A stretch of DNA of 40,616 bases from Clostridia bacterium (lineage in GTDB: Bacteria; Bacillota; Clostridia; Peptostreptococcales; Anaerovoracaceae). Below, piece by piece: positions 15,239 through 24,719 of the stretch. The position numbers and the translations under genes were made by a program. The notes beneath the pieces are model-generated. The model was not told the DNA's origin. It saw only the letters and a list, made by a program, of their open reading frames with translations, and did not search any database. The stretch covers positions 1 through 40,616 of the forward strand of contig JAILDT010000068.1 of the NCBI GenBank assembly GCA_024689085.1, in the 5' to 3' direction. Position 1 is the first letter of the stretch; every line of letters starts with the position of its first letter.

Positions 15239-16392
15239 TGCAGTTTCTGTAAATATTGCAGATCAGACGGATCGTCCTCTGTGAATGCTTTGTGGAAATC
15301 CAGGATCAGATCCGCGATGATATCCGTTCTCTGATACATGGAGTCGCCGGTCACCCAACATTTATTATCTTTGACCGCTTTCAGTTCTTTCATGACCGGA
15401 TCTTTCGCAAGGAGGTCCTCCATGGTTTTGACGGAACCGTCGATGCTGCCGTTGTAGATGATGTAATCTGCGTCAACGGCTGTAGCGTAAAAAGTCTCGA
15501 CGGACATATCCACGGAGGTTCTGTCGCTGTCATCCTCCAGATCGCTGAACGCGTACCGTGCGCCCGCAATCTCGATCATCTTCGGCACATAGTCAGTGCT
15601 CTTGCGGACCACGACTTTACCGTCCGCTGTCAGATAGAAGAACGCAACGGTCTTCTCCGTGTTTTCAAAGTCATCCAGATCCTTCAGTTTCTGCATCTGC
15701 TCATCAAAGAACGCGTTAGCCTCTTCCTGATGGTCTGTCAGCACTCCGTAAAGTTTGATCCACTCAGCCCTGCCCATCGGATCCTCTTCGTAACTGGACC
15801 GGTCGACCAGGACCGGCACATCCAGTTTCTCGATCATCTCCTTGACTTCCGGCGTATGGTAGATCATGGTCGATTCGATGGCCAGATCACACTCTTCATC
15901 AAAGAGAGTTTCATAATCCGGCGTGCTGTACCTGCCGGCGTAGATGATCTTGCCATTTGCCATGGCTTCCCTCGGCTCGTCGAAGGACCAGTCGTTCTCC
16001 TTGATGGACGACATCCGGATGTGATCCAGCGCGTCGCAGGAGCAGAACATAGCCATGGTGGCCGTTGCCGCCAGATAGATTTTGTCTACTGGTTTTTGGA
16101 GCACAGTGATGCCTTCCGGAACGCTTTCCGGTACCTTGCCGCCTTCTGGCACGAGCAGGAACTTGTCTCCTTCATGAATATCGATCAGATCGTAGCCGCC
16201 TTCATAGTGGTACACGCTGAATTCCGTCGCACGCTCCAGCTGCAGTTCTGACTCATAAGCCAGCCCGCTGATCTCCGGCGCGCCCCCTTCCTCCATTTCA
16301 TTGCCGGTGTTGCCGCCGCATCCCGCCAGCGTCAGCATCAGCATACAAATGGCCGTGAACAGCGCCACGATTATCTTGTAACTAGTCTTCAC
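15235..16392 (-). CDS. btuF: Corrinoid/siderophore-binding lipoprotein
   Basis: A substrate-binding lipoprotein of the BtuF/FecB class: signal peptide ending in lipobox LAGC, then a bilobal binding fold with an ATATMAMFCSCDALDHIR segment and a C-terminal PVMKELKAVKDNKCWVTGDS stretch. A GTG start at 16392 makes a TAGTG overlap with the cbiC stop and a normal-length signal peptide (385 residues). An ATG four codons earlier (16404) is possible, but GAGG would touch that ATG directly. It should deliver corrinoids or cobinamide to BtuCD; ligand identity is inferred from the operon. Confidence 0.88.
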   Translation of the reverse strand: MKTSYKIIVALFTAICMLMLTLAGCGGNTGNEMEEGGAPEISGLAYESELQLERATEFSVYHYEGGYDLIDIHEGDKFLLVPEGGKVPESVPEGITVLQKPVDKIYLAATATMAMFCSCDALDHIRMSSIKENDWSFDEPREAMANGKIIYAGRYSTPDYETLFDEECDLAIESTMIYHTPEVKEMIEKLDVPVLVDRSSYEEDPMGRAEWIKLYGVLTDHQEEANAFFDEQMQKLKDLDDFENTEKTVAFFYLTADGKVVVRKSTDYVPKMIEIAGARYAFSDLEDDSDRTSVDMSVETFYATAVDADYIIYNGSIDGSVKTMEDLLAKDPVMKELKAVKDNKCWVTGDSMYQRTDIIADLILDFHKAFTEDDPSDLQYLQKLQ

Positions 16393-17072
16393 TATTTCTG
16401 CCATCCTCTCTTCATCGGGTCCACCATATCAACTGCCGTATACAGCAGCGCGTTGCAGACCGATGCCGCAACATTGCTGCCGCCTTTTCTTCCAAATGCA
16501 ACAATCGCCGGGATATCATACTCTTCGCAGACTTCGAAGAGTTCTTCCTTGCTCTCCACAACATTGACAAAACCGACCGGCATTCCGACGACCAGCGTCG
16601 GTTTCAGTCCCTCGCGAATCATCTCTGACAGAGCAATGAGGGCTGTCGGCGCATTGCCCGAAACGAAAATCCCGTTTGGATATTCCTCCGCACCGCGATA
16701 CATGGACGCGTAAGCTCTGGTCGTCCCCTGTTCTTTCGCCTGTTTCATGATTGCTTCATCGGCCATGTAACAGACCGCCTGAGAAGACAGTTTCTTCAGA
16801 GACGGCTTACTGATTCCTGACAGCGCCATGTTCGTATCGGTGATGAACGTACAGCCGCCCTTCCGGAGTGCTTCCACTGTGCGGGCAACCGCGCCTTCCG
16901 TAAACTTTAGATTCGTGCCGTAATCAAAATCCGCGGAGGTGTGGATGACGCGCTTGACAACGGTCATGTTCTCCGTTGGGACCTCAATGCTCCGTTCTTT
17001 CAGCTCCGCTTCAATGATGCGCATGCTCTCTTTTTCGATGTCCGCCGGACGGACGTATTCATAGTTGCTCAT
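16392..17072 (-). CDS. cbiC: Cobalt-precorrin-8 methylmutase
   Basis: CbiC moves the C11 methyl group to C12 to form cobyrinate. The 226-residue protein has the catalytic histidine in RVIHTSADFDY and the substrate-binding segments FITDTNMALSGI, YPNGIFVSGNAPTAL and VVGMPVGFVNVVESK. GAGG lies seven bases before ATG, and the start overlaps the cbiP stop as ATGA. Confidence 0.97.
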   Translation of the reverse strand: MSNYEYVRPADIEKESMRIIEAELKERSIEVPTENMTVVKRVIHTSADFDYGTNLKFTEGAVARTVEALRKGGCTFITDTNMALSGISKPSLKKLSSQAVCYMADEAIMKQAKEQGTTRAYASMYRGAEEYPNGIFVSGNAPTALIALSEMIREGLKPTLVVGMPVGFVNVVESKEELFEVCEEYDIPAIVAFGRKGGSNVAASVCNALLYTAVDMVDPMKRGWQK

Positions 17073-18556
17073 ATCTTTACCTCATAGCGGTCCATTATTT
17101 CGTAAATTTTATCCATGTCCAGAGCTCTCCTGACAGCGTCTGCCAGAATGTCGTACTGCTGCTGGACGTAAGTCTCGTGCGGAATGATTGTCATCTCGCC
17201 CGGATCGATGCCTTTGCGCGTGGCAAGCCACCGGATCAGGGTCTCTGTCAGTTCACCTGTATCGAACAGTCCGTGCAGGTACGTACCGAAGACGTTGCCT
17301 TTGCAGCAGCCATCATCCTTGCCGTTGCTGAGGTGACAGAATGGTTCGCCTTTGACGGTGCTGACACCCATGTGGATCTCATAACCATCCAGCTGCACGC
17401 CGGCGAAAGCCTCCGCCTTGACCTCACCCTGGACTCTCGTCCGGGACTTATCCGCGGTAAATACCGTATCCACCGGCAAAAGCCCCATGCCCTTCAGGTA
17501 CTCTGTTTTGCCTTCATAGTGATCCGGATTGAAGAGCTGCTCGCCCAGCATCTGATAGCCGCCGCATACGCCCAGTACTGGCTTGCCTGCAGCTGCATGT
17601 TTCAGGATCGACGCTTCCAGTCCGTTCTGCCGCATCCACAGAAGGTCATCGATGGTACTTTTCGTACCCGGAATGATGATCAGGTCCGGATCGCCCAGAT
17701 CCCTGACCTCCCGCACGTATCGAACGCTTGAGAGATCTTCCATCTCCAGTGCGTTGAAGTCCGTGAAATTGGACAGTCTCGGCAGACGGATCACCGCAAT
17801 GTCAATCGGGCTGACACCGCCGTTTTTCGTCAGACGCGAGGACAGAGAATCCTCGTCATCCAGGTCCACATGTAGCATCGGGATGACGCCCAGCATCGGA
17901 ATGCCCGTCTTCTCCTCCAGCATGTCGAGACCCGGTTCCAAAATTTCGAGATCTCCCCGGAACTTGTTGATGATCATACCCTCGATGCGCGATCTGTCAT
18001 CGTGATTCATGAGCGCCGCCGTGCCGTAAAGCTGAGCGAAGACGCCGCCTCTGTCGATGTCGCCGACCAGGATGACTGGTGCATTGAGATAGGATGCGAG
18101 TCCCATATTGACGATGTCGTTGTCCGTCAGATTGATCTCTGCAGGGCTGCCTGCACCTTCGATGACGATGACATCATTCTCCGCTGCCAGGTCCTGAAAC
18201 GCCTTCAGAACCTCCGGGAGCAATTCTCTCTTGTAATTGTGATATTCCATGGCGGACATTTCGCCGCGGACCTCGCCGAGGACGATGATCTGGCTGCCCG
18301 TGTCGCTGGACGGCTTGAGCAGGACCGGATTCATGCGCACGTCAGGTTCTATCCCTGCTGCTTCCGCCTGCATGACCTGGGCTCTTCCCATCTCAAAACC
18401 ATCCCGTGTGATATAACTGTTCAGGGCCATGTTCTGGCTCTTGAACGGCGCCGCACGGAGGCCGTCCTGTTTGAATATTCTGCACAGCGCCGCGCAGACA
18501 ACGCTCTTGCCCGCGTCCGACATCGTGCCTTGTATCATGATGCATCTCGTCTTCAT
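17069..18556 (-). CDS. cbiP: Cobyric acid synthase
   Basis: A 495-residue glutamine-dependent amidase that amidates the b, d, e and g side chains of the corrin ring. The N-terminal ATPase domain shows IQGTMSDAGKSVV and FKSQNMALNSYIT; the glutaminase domain has the nucleophile cysteine in VLGVCGGYQMLGE and a C-terminal GTYLHGLFD histidine motif. GGAG lies nine bases before ATG, directly after the cobD stop. Confidence 0.97.
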   Translation of the reverse strand: MKTRCIMIQGTMSDAGKSVVCAALCRIFKQDGLRAAPFKSQNMALNSYITRDGFEMGRAQVMQAEAAGIEPDVRMNPVLLKPSSDTGSQIIVLGEVRGEMSAMEYHNYKRELLPEVLKAFQDLAAENDVIVIEGAGSPAEINLTDNDIVNMGLASYLNAPVILVGDIDRGGVFAQLYGTAALMNHDDRSRIEGMIINKFRGDLEILEPGLDMLEEKTGIPMLGVIPMLHVDLDDEDSLSSRLTKNGGVSPIDIAVIRLPRLSNFTDFNALEMEDLSSVRYVREVRDLGDPDLIIIPGTKSTIDDLLWMRQNGLEASILKHAAAGKPVLGVCGGYQMLGEQLFNPDHYEGKTEYLKGMGLLPVDTVFTADKSRTRVQGEVKAEAFAGVQLDGYEIHMGVSTVKGEPFCHLSNGKDDGCCKGNVFGTYLHGLFDTGELTETLIRWLATRKGIDPGEMTIIPHETYVQQQYDILADAVRRALDMDKIYEIMDRYEVKI

Positions 18557-19651
18557 TTATTCTGTCTCCATAGCGAGTTTCAGCTTCTCGATCAGTTTCT
18601 GGTTTTCTTTATGCTGTTTCACCGCAATGCGGTACCAGCCTTTGCCGAGGCCGTGATAATTGTCGCAGTTCCGGATCAGGATGCCGCGTTCTCTCATGGT
18701 TTCGTCGAGCCCGTCCGGCCCGTTAAACAGCAGGTAGTTCGCCTCTCCGTAGACTCTGGGATAGCCTGCCTCCTGCAGCGCATCCTTCAGCCACTGCCGC
18801 TCCGCTGCCACGATTTTCGTGCCTTCTGCCGTGTGCTGCGCATCCTCCAGCGCCGCGATCCCTGCCTCCTGCGCCAGGCTCGAGACATTCCACGGCGGTC
18901 CCGCTTTACGCAGGGCGTCCGCCATCTCACCATTCGGGCAAAGGCAGTAGCCCAGTCTGACCCCTGCCATGCCGTACAGTTTCGTGAACGCCTTGAGGAT
19001 AATCAGGTTGTCGTAATCCGCCAGGTATTCCTTCATGGTATGCGCTTCCGGGTTGTCCAGAAATCCGTTGAAGCACTCGTCGATGACGAGCAGCGTTCCC
19101 GCCTGTCTGCAGGCATCCAGAATTTCCGCCAGCAGCGCTCTGTCTGTGGCGATGCCTGTCGGATTGTTCGGCTCACAGAGAAACAGCACATCTGCGCCGC
19201 CATCTTCTTCCCGGTTGACTGCGCAGATCGCTGCCGCCAGATCTTCACCGATCATGAAGTTTTCATCTTCTCTCAGCAGCCAACGCTCCACGCGCCATCC
19301 TTCTGACGCGAAGGCTTCCTCATATTCAGAGAACGTCGGCGCTGTGATCAGAAGCCGCGGTTCCTCGCCCTTCTTTGTTGCTTTTGCAAGGCGGAAGATG
19401 ATGTCCGCCGCGCCCGCACCGCAGAAGATGGTTTCCGCAGCCACGTTTTCCGCGTTTGCGAGAGCGTCGCGAAGCTGCCGGCACATCGGATCCGGATACC
19501 GGTCCGCAGTGGCCGCTGCGTCGGCGATTGCCTGTTTCACTTTTTCCGACATGCCAAGAGGATTGACGTTCATAGAAAAGTCAAGCGGCGCATGTCCGTA
19601 TTCGATTTCGTAGGAGGCCCAGTCACCTCCGTGCGGTAATTTCTGTTCCAT
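18557..19651 (-). CDS. cobD: Threonine-phosphate decarboxylase
   Basis: A 364-residue fold-type I PLP enzyme that makes (R)-1-amino-2-propanol phosphate, the linker used by CbiB. Motifs: LDFSMNVNPLG near the start, CEPNNPTG (residues 159-166), VIDECF with Asp191 and the PLP lysine in KAFTKLYGMAGVRLG (Lys224). The N-terminal sequence and operon position separate it from histidinol-phosphate aminotransferase. The ATG at 19651 lies four bases after the cbiB stop; an in-frame TTG at 19666 is an alternative. Neither has a strong ribosome site, so coupling to cbiB is likely. Confidence 0.9.
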   Translation of the reverse strand: MEQKLPHGGDWASYEIEYGHAPLDFSMNVNPLGMSEKVKQAIADAAATADRYPDPMCRQLRDALANAENVAAETIFCGAGAADIIFRLAKATKKGEEPRLLITAPTFSEYEEAFASEGWRVERWLLREDENFMIGEDLAAAICAVNREEDGGADVLFLCEPNNPTGIATDRALLAEILDACRQAGTLLVIDECFNGFLDNPEAHTMKEYLADYDNLIILKAFTKLYGMAGVRLGYCLCPNGEMADALRKAGPPWNVSSLAQEAGIAALEDAQHTAEGTKIVAAERQWLKDALQEAGYPRVYGEANYLLFNGPDGLDETMRERGILIRNCDNYHGLGKGWYRIAVKQHKENQKLIEKLKLAMETE

Positions 19652-19655
19652 ACTT

Positions 19656-20642
19656 TTATATTGCAATCAGAATGAGTACTGTACTGACCGCTATGGTCAG
19701 AAGCAAGGCAATGATCGATGCTGCGTACATCATCCGGTTCGTTTTCAGGATATCCTCCGGCCCGATTGGTCTGGTCCTGTCGCCGATGGTCGGCTTGTTG
19801 TACAGTTCGCCGAAGTAGTACGCCGGTCCCGCCAGCTGCACGCCCAACGCGCCCGCGCAGGCGGATTCTGTCTGCGCCGAGTTCGGGCTCGGATGGTTGC
19901 GGTTGTCCCGCCGCCAGATTTTCCAGGCGTTCTTCGCGGTGTGTTCCATCATGCCCGCCGCAGCGATCCACATGATGGCCGCCAGCCGTGATGGAATGAG
20001 TCCTGCCAGATCGTCCAGATGAGCCGGTCCCCGTCCGAAGTTGAGATACGTTTCGTTTTTATATCCCACCATACTATCCATGGTGTTGATGGCTTTGTAA
20101 GTGAGCGCCAACGGCGCGCCGCCGATCATCATGTAGAAGAACGGTACCGCCACACCGTCGGAAAAGCTTTCTGCCACGGTCTCCACCGCGGCCTTGGTCA
20201 CGCCCTCCGCCGTCAGTTCCTGCGTGTCCCGTCCGACGATTCTCGAAACGGCCTTTCTGGCCCCCTCGATATCGCATTCCGGGCTCAGGTATCCGTAGAC
20301 ATTCTTCGCCTCATTGGCCAGACCCCGCACTGCGATCGCCTGCCAGCACCACAGCGTGTGCAAAAGCAGGAAGACCACGGGATGAATGAGCCACGCGAGA
20401 ATGCACAATCCCTGCGTCACTGCGTACGTGACCACGACGATGATCCCTGCCATCAACCTGCCCGCGGCACGTTCGCCGCCGACTGTCTGCGGGAAAATCT
20501 TCCGCAGCGCGTTCTCCAGCACAGTGATGCCTTTGCCGATGATCACCACCGGATGAGGCAGTTTCGCCGGATCCGCGAAGAGCAGATCCAGCAGAAAGCC
20601 GAATATGATCGATAATTCAAACAACAGCAAAAACAGCATCAT
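19656..20642 (-). CDS. cbiB: Adenosylcobinamide-phosphate synthase
   Basis: A 328-residue membrane protein that joins aminopropanol phosphate to adenosylcobyric acid. It begins with a hydrophobic helix and FLLDLLFADPAKLPHPVVIIGK, then has the conserved GRDTQELTAEGVTKAAVETVAES (split by a turn), SDGVAVPFFYMMIGG, AINTMDSMVGYKNE and FGRGPAHLDDL segments. The start overlaps the cbiA stop (ATGATG at 20642/20639). Residues further upstream in this frame are cbiA sequence. Confidence 0.95.
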   Translation of the reverse strand: MMLFLLLFELSIIFGFLLDLLFADPAKLPHPVVIIGKGITVLENALRKIFPQTVGGERAAGRLMAGIIVVVTYAVTQGLCILAWLIHPVVFLLLHTLWCWQAIAVRGLANEAKNVYGYLSPECDIEGARKAVSRIVGRDTQELTAEGVTKAAVETVAESFSDGVAVPFFYMMIGGAPLALTYKAINTMDSMVGYKNETYLNFGRGPAHLDDLAGLIPSRLAAIMWIAAAGMMEHTAKNAWKIWRRDNRNHPSPNSAQTESACAGALGVQLAGPAYYFGELYNKPTIGDRTRPIGPEDILKTNRMMYAASIIALLLTIAVSTVLILIAI

Positions 20643-22006
20643 TTCCTGCACGCGCTGACGAAGCGTTCCGCCAGTCCGCCTCCTCCGAGATAGAGATGTG
20701 GGAATCCAGCGTAGAGCGTATCGCTCGCGTAGCCGAACGTCCACTGCTTGCCGTTGGAGACCTTGGTCAGCGTCATGTCAGACCCGTCCGCCGTCGTATC
20801 CCAGTAATGGAACTCATGGACCGGCACCTGTTCGCCGGCCCGCAGAAGCAGACTGTCGTGCTTCCCGCTGATGTATCCGTATCCGAAGCGGACCAGTTTG
20901 CCCGCATTGCTCCCTTCTCCCGGGAGCACGCCGACCATCGTCCAGTCCTTCCCCTCGGAATCTTCCAGGCTCGCGGACAGATAGAGAAATCCGCCGCACT
21001 CCGCCACGGTCGGAAGTCCGCCGCGTACCGCTTCACGGACTGATGCGAGCATGGACTTGTTCTCCGACAGCTGCCTGCCGTAAAGCTCCGGGTATCCGCC
21101 CGGCAGATACAGTCCGTCTATATCATCCGGCAGCGCTGTGTCGTGGACCGGGCTGAAGAACGCGATCTCCGCTCCCGCTTCTTCCAGCGCTGTCAGTGTT
21201 TCTGCATAGATAAAATTGAAGGCTTCGTCCTTCGCCACCGCGATGCGCACGCCGGAGCCCTTCGCTGCCGCTTCATCGCACGGTCTTTCATCCGGAATGT
21301 CTGCTTTTGCATCCGCGCCCGCGGCTTCAAACAATCTCTCCAGGTCGATGGTCTCTTCCATCTTCTGCCCGATCCGGTCGATGCGCTCCGCCAGATCTTC
21401 AATTTCGCCCGCAGTCATGAGACCCAGATGCCGGCTGTCGAAATCGGCTTCCTCCATGTGCGGGACATAGCCCAGCACCGGCACGCCGCTCTCCTGCTTG
21501 ATCAACTGTCCGTACATGTTGTAATAGGCTTCGCTGCAGTCGTTGAAGATGACACCGCAGATGCGTTTCGGCGCCCGGAACTCCGCCGCGCCTTTGATGA
21601 CTGCCGCCATGGTCAGTGCCGCACCCTTCGGACGCAGGACAAGGACCGCCGGCACATCCAGCAGATCCGCCACGTGATGGGCGCTGGCAAACTCGCTGGC
21701 TTCTTCGATGCCGAATCGCCGCACGCCGTCATAGAAACCCATGACACCTTCCATAACCGCCGCGCCGTGCCCTTTGCTGTGGCGTGTGAAAACCTCCCGT
21801 ACGCCGTCCTCCCCGGCCAGGAACACGTCCAGATTGTTGCTGGAGATGCCCAGAACCGAGCGGTGGAACATCGGGTCGATGTAGTCCGGGCCGCACTTGA
21901 ACGCGCAAGGGTCCCAGCCTTTGCGTTTCAGGAGCGACAGCAGTCCGCAGGTGACGGCCGTTTTGCCGCTGTTGGATGAAATTGCAGTGAGCATCAGTTT
22001 AAGCAT
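20639..22006 (-). CDS. cbiA: Cobyrinate a,c-diamide synthase
   Basis: A 455-residue glutamine-dependent enzyme that amidates the a and c carboxylates of cobyrinate. The ATP site is TAISSNSGKTAVT (residues 8-19 region), followed by KCGPDYIDPMFH. The glutaminase half has YLPGGYPEL, the nucleophile cysteine in VAECGGFLYL, and the VHEFHYW histidine segment. The ATG at 22006 has GGAG nine bases upstream; a GTG six codons earlier contains that ribosome site. It overlaps the end of cbiET by eight bases. Confidence 0.95.
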   Translation of the reverse strand: MLKLMLTAISSNSGKTAVTCGLLSLLKRKGWDPCAFKCGPDYIDPMFHRSVLGISSNNLDVFLAGEDGVREVFTRHSKGHGAAVMEGVMGFYDGVRRFGIEEASEFASAHHVADLLDVPAVLVLRPKGAALTMAAVIKGAAEFRAPKRICGVIFNDCSEAYYNMYGQLIKQESGVPVLGYVPHMEEADFDSRHLGLMTAGEIEDLAERIDRIGQKMEETIDLERLFEAAGADAKADIPDERPCDEAAAKGSGVRIAVAKDEAFNFIYAETLTALEEAGAEIAFFSPVHDTALPDDIDGLYLPGGYPELYGRQLSENKSMLASVREAVRGGLPTVAECGGFLYLSASLEDSEGKDWTMVGVLPGEGSNAGKLVRFGYGYISGKHDSLLLRAGEQVPVHEFHYWDTTADGSDMTLTKVSNGKQWTFGYASDTLYAGFPHLYLGGGGLAERFVSACRK

Positions 22007-23249
22007 CCGCTGCTTCTCCTTCACCGGCTTTCTGACCGGTTATGATGAATACCGGATTGCCCGCCATCATCATGTGGCGGTCTCCTATCTTGCGCGATGT
22101 GTTGACGCAGACCTGAATGATGTCCGCATCCATACCGCGCGCGGTCATTAATTCCACAGTTTCCGACATGGTCTCCATCACGATGGCAGAAACACAAATC
22201 AGAGCCTTGTTGTTCTTTTCGAGGACGGTATCGATGATCGCCTCGAGATTGCCGTCGGATCCGCCGATGAAGACTCTGTCAGGCACAGGCAAATCAGCCA
22301 ACACTTCCGGCGCGCTTCCCGGAACCACGTTCAGATTCCAGACACCGAACTTCTTCTTGTTTTCTTCAATCAGCGCGCAGCCTTCCGGCTCCCGTTCAAT
22401 GGCCCACACCCTGCCCTTGGCGGCCTTCATGGCCAGTTCGACAGAAACGCTTCCTGTGCCGGCGCCGACGTCCCAGATGGTGTCCGTCTCTTCTGCGTTC
22501 ATCTTCGCAATGATCGCGGCCCGCACGATCTGCTTGGTCATCGGAATCTCGCCGCGGATGAACTCTCCGTCGTCAATGCCCGGCGCCAGATTGCCTTTAT
22601 GTTCGGCCGGTTCCGCCAGCATAACAGACAGTGTATCGAAGCTGCGGCCCGCGAACTCCGCCGCCGTACCAGATGTGATTATCTCGTCTTCGTAGGAGAG
22701 TCGTTCCCCGACCGTCACCTTCAGCTCACCGAGCCCTGCGTCCGTCAGTTTCTGACACAGTTCTGCCGGCCCCAGCTGTCCGCCGGTCAGGAAGAAAACT
22801 TCTTTGCCTCCCATAACTTCAACGACCGGATCGCAGTCAGTTCCGTGCGCTGATACCAGTTTCCAGTCCTGCCATGGTTTCATCAACCGCGACGCCATGA
22901 CCTGAATGCTGGAGATGCCCGGCAGCACGTCCGCTTCGATGCCCGCCTCTTCCAGTAAAGGCAACAGACTCCGCGTACCCGAATAGAATCCGGAATCGCC
23001 GCTGTAGACCACGCAGACGTTGATTTCTTCCATATCATCGTTCTTCTTCGCCATGTTTTTGATGGCGTCAAGGATAGCGGCCGGTCTGATTTCCGGCACC
23101 TTGAGAACGCCCGGATTAGTGTAATCATCCACGGCTTCCATGAGCCGCAGCGCTCCGATCAGGATATCCGCTACGCCAATGGCATTCTTCACTTCCGTCG
23201 TCATGGTGCCCGGATCTCCGCATCCGGTTCCCACAAGTGTTACTTTCAT
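21999..23249 (-). CDS. cbiET: Fused cobalt-precorrin-7 C5-methyltransferase / C15-methyltransferase (decarboxylating)
   Basis: A 416-residue fusion. Residues 1-195 are CbiE (VTLVGTGCGDPGTMT, VVYSGDSGFYSGTRSL, LPGISSIQVMASRL). Residues about 205-416 are CbiT, a class I SAM methyltransferase (GEIPMTKQIVRA, IWDVGAGTGSVSVELA, FIGGSDGNLEAIID) that methylates C15 and decarboxylates the acetate side chain. The same order occurs in CobL. GGGAG lies eight bases before ATG 23249, and it overlaps the cbiJ stop as ATGA. Confidence 0.95.
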   Translation of the reverse strand: MKVTLVGTGCGDPGTMTTEVKNAIGVADILIGALRLMEAVDDYTNPGVLKVPEIRPAAILDAIKNMAKKNDDMEEINVCVVYSGDSGFYSGTRSLLPLLEEAGIEADVLPGISSIQVMASRLMKPWQDWKLVSAHGTDCDPVVEVMGGKEVFFLTGGQLGPAELCQKLTDAGLGELKVTVGERLSYEDEIITSGTAAEFAGRSFDTLSVMLAEPAEHKGNLAPGIDDGEFIRGEIPMTKQIVRAAIIAKMNAEETDTIWDVGAGTGSVSVELAMKAAKGRVWAIEREPEGCALIEENKKKFGVWNLNVVPGSAPEVLADLPVPDRVFIGGSDGNLEAIIDTVLEKNNKALICVSAIVMETMSETVELMTARGMDADIIQVCVNTSRKIGDRHMMMAGNPVFIITGQKAGEGEAADA

Positions 23250-23992
23250 TTCATCTTCTCCCTGCATACCGCAAGTATTTCATCAAAGCTGAGTCCTTCT
23301 TCTTCCGGTCTCATGATGACGATGACCGGAATCCGGCACTCCTGCGCCGCGCGGATCTTCTCCGGAAAGCCACCGGCTGCGCCGCTGTCCTTTGTCACCA
23401 TCACTTCTGTTTCGTAATCCCTGATGACCGCCTTGTTCAGTTCTTCCGAGAACGGTCCCTGCACGGCGATGATATTCCGGTGCGGGATACCCGCCTCCTC
23501 GCAGGCCTCGATGCTCGCCACGAGAGGCAGCACGCGCGGGTACAGCAGTTCCGGATCGATGGCTGCCGCATAAATGCCCAGATCCTTCGATCCTGTGGTC
23601 AGCAGCACTCTGCCGCCATTTGCAGCGGCCATGCGCGCCGCATCCTGCGGATCCTTCGCGTACCGGATGTCCGCTTCCTCTCCCGCCGGGGTTTCCTCGC
23701 GCAACAGCCGCAGCCGTTCGACGCCTTCCGCTTCTGCCGCATGCCGGATGTTGTCCGTTACAAGCACCGCAAAGGGATGGGTCGCGTCGATAACCAGATC
23801 TGCCCCGCGGATCATGCCGCGGATTCCGTCTTCATCCTTGACGCCCCATTCGACTGCTACGCCTTCCGCTGCGCCCTGCTCTTCGACGCCGACCTCCGAC
23901 GCCACGCTGACCAGGACCTCTGCGCCTGCTTTCGCAAGTTCATTGGAAAGCTCCCGTCCTTCAGATGTTCCCCCGAAAATAACTATCTTCAT
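23246..23992 (-). CDS. cbiJ: Cobalt-precorrin-6A reductase
   Basis: A 248-residue NAD(P)H-dependent reductase of the macrocycle. It begins MKIVIFGGTSEGRELSNELA, the standard nucleotide-binding start, and shows DLVIDATHPFA, VLLTTGSKDLG and VMVTKDSGAAGGFPEKI. It starts inside the last 32 bases of cbiH, the largest overlap in the operon. Confidence 0.94.
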   Translation of the reverse strand: MKIVIFGGTSEGRELSNELAKAGAEVLVSVASEVGVEEQGAAEGVAVEWGVKDEDGIRGMIRGADLVIDATHPFAVLVTDNIRHAAEAEGVERLRLLREETPAGEEADIRYAKDPQDAARMAAANGGRVLLTTGSKDLGIYAAAIDPELLYPRVLPLVASIEACEEAGIPHRNIIAVQGPFSEELNKAVIRDYETEVMVTKDSGAAGGFPEKIRAAQECRIPVIVIMRPEEEGLSFDEILAVCREKMK

Positions 23993-24719
23993 GCTTTTCG
24001 TATCCTCGCGGCGTTACCATTCTGCCGTCTATGATCTTCGTTGATGCGGAGCCGATAAACACAGTCGTGAACATGTCCACAGGTTCGTGTTCCATCTCCG
24101 CCAGTTTCACGATGTTGTATTCCTGGCCCTCTCTGCCGATGTTCTTCACCCATCCGCAGATCGTGTCCGGGCTCTTGTGTTCCATGATGATCTCGCAGGC
24201 CTTCTGCAGATAGTCCGCCCGCTTCTTAGAACGAGGGTTGTAAATGCAGATGGCGAAATCCGCTTCTGCTGCGCAGTGGAGTCTCTTCTCAATGAGCTCC
24301 CACGGTGTGAGCAGATCGGATAAGGAAATCAGGCAGAAGTCATGTCCCAGCGGCGCGCCGAGAACCGCCGCGCCGGAATTGGCTGCCGTCACGCCGGCGA
24401 CGACTTCGATTTCCACATCATCATACTGATCAGCCAGTTCAATCATCAGTCCCGCCATGCCGTAGACGCCCGCGTCCCCGCTACACACGACAGCAACGGT
24501 CCTGCCCGTGCCGGCCTTTTCGATGGCCCATCTGCACCGTTCGATTTCCTGCTTCATCGGCGTGGTGAAAAACTCCTTGCCCGAATACAGATCCTTTACC
24601 AGATCCACGTAGACGGTGTAGCCTGCAATGACGTCTGCTCTGTCCAGCGCCGCCTTCGCTTCCTGGGTGAAGAATTCTTCTCCGCCCGGTCCGATTCCTA
24701 CTGCATATACTTTACTCAT
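23961..24719 (-). CDS. cbiH: Cobalt-factor III / precorrin-3B C17-methyltransferase
   Basis: CbiH methylates C17 and drives ring contraction with CbiG. The 252-residue protein shows VYAVGIGPGGEEFFT, DVIAGYTVYVDLV, VAVVCSGDAGVYGMAG, GVTAANSGAAVLGAPLGHD and the late CIYNPRSKKR, each typical of this methylase. There is no fused domain. It overlaps cbiG by eight bases at its start and cbiJ by 32 bases at its end. Confidence 0.95.
   Translation of the reverse strand: MSKVYAVGIGPGGEEFFTQEAKAALDRADVIAGYTVYVDLVKDLYSGKEFFTTPMKQEIERCRWAIEKAGTGRTVAVVCSGDAGVYGMAGLMIELADQYDDVEIEVVAGVTAANSGAAVLGAPLGHDFCLISLSDLLTPWELIEKRLHCAAEADFAICIYNPRSKKRADYLQKACEIIMEHKSPDTICGWVKNIGREGQEYNIVKLAEMEHEPVDMFTTVFIGSASTKIIDGRMVTPRGYEKHEDSYFRGNI

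Noticed and set aside
20643-20744. Longer cbiB start.
   Set aside because: The added residues are a shadow of cbiA; the ATGATG overlap and hydrophobic start fit CbiB.
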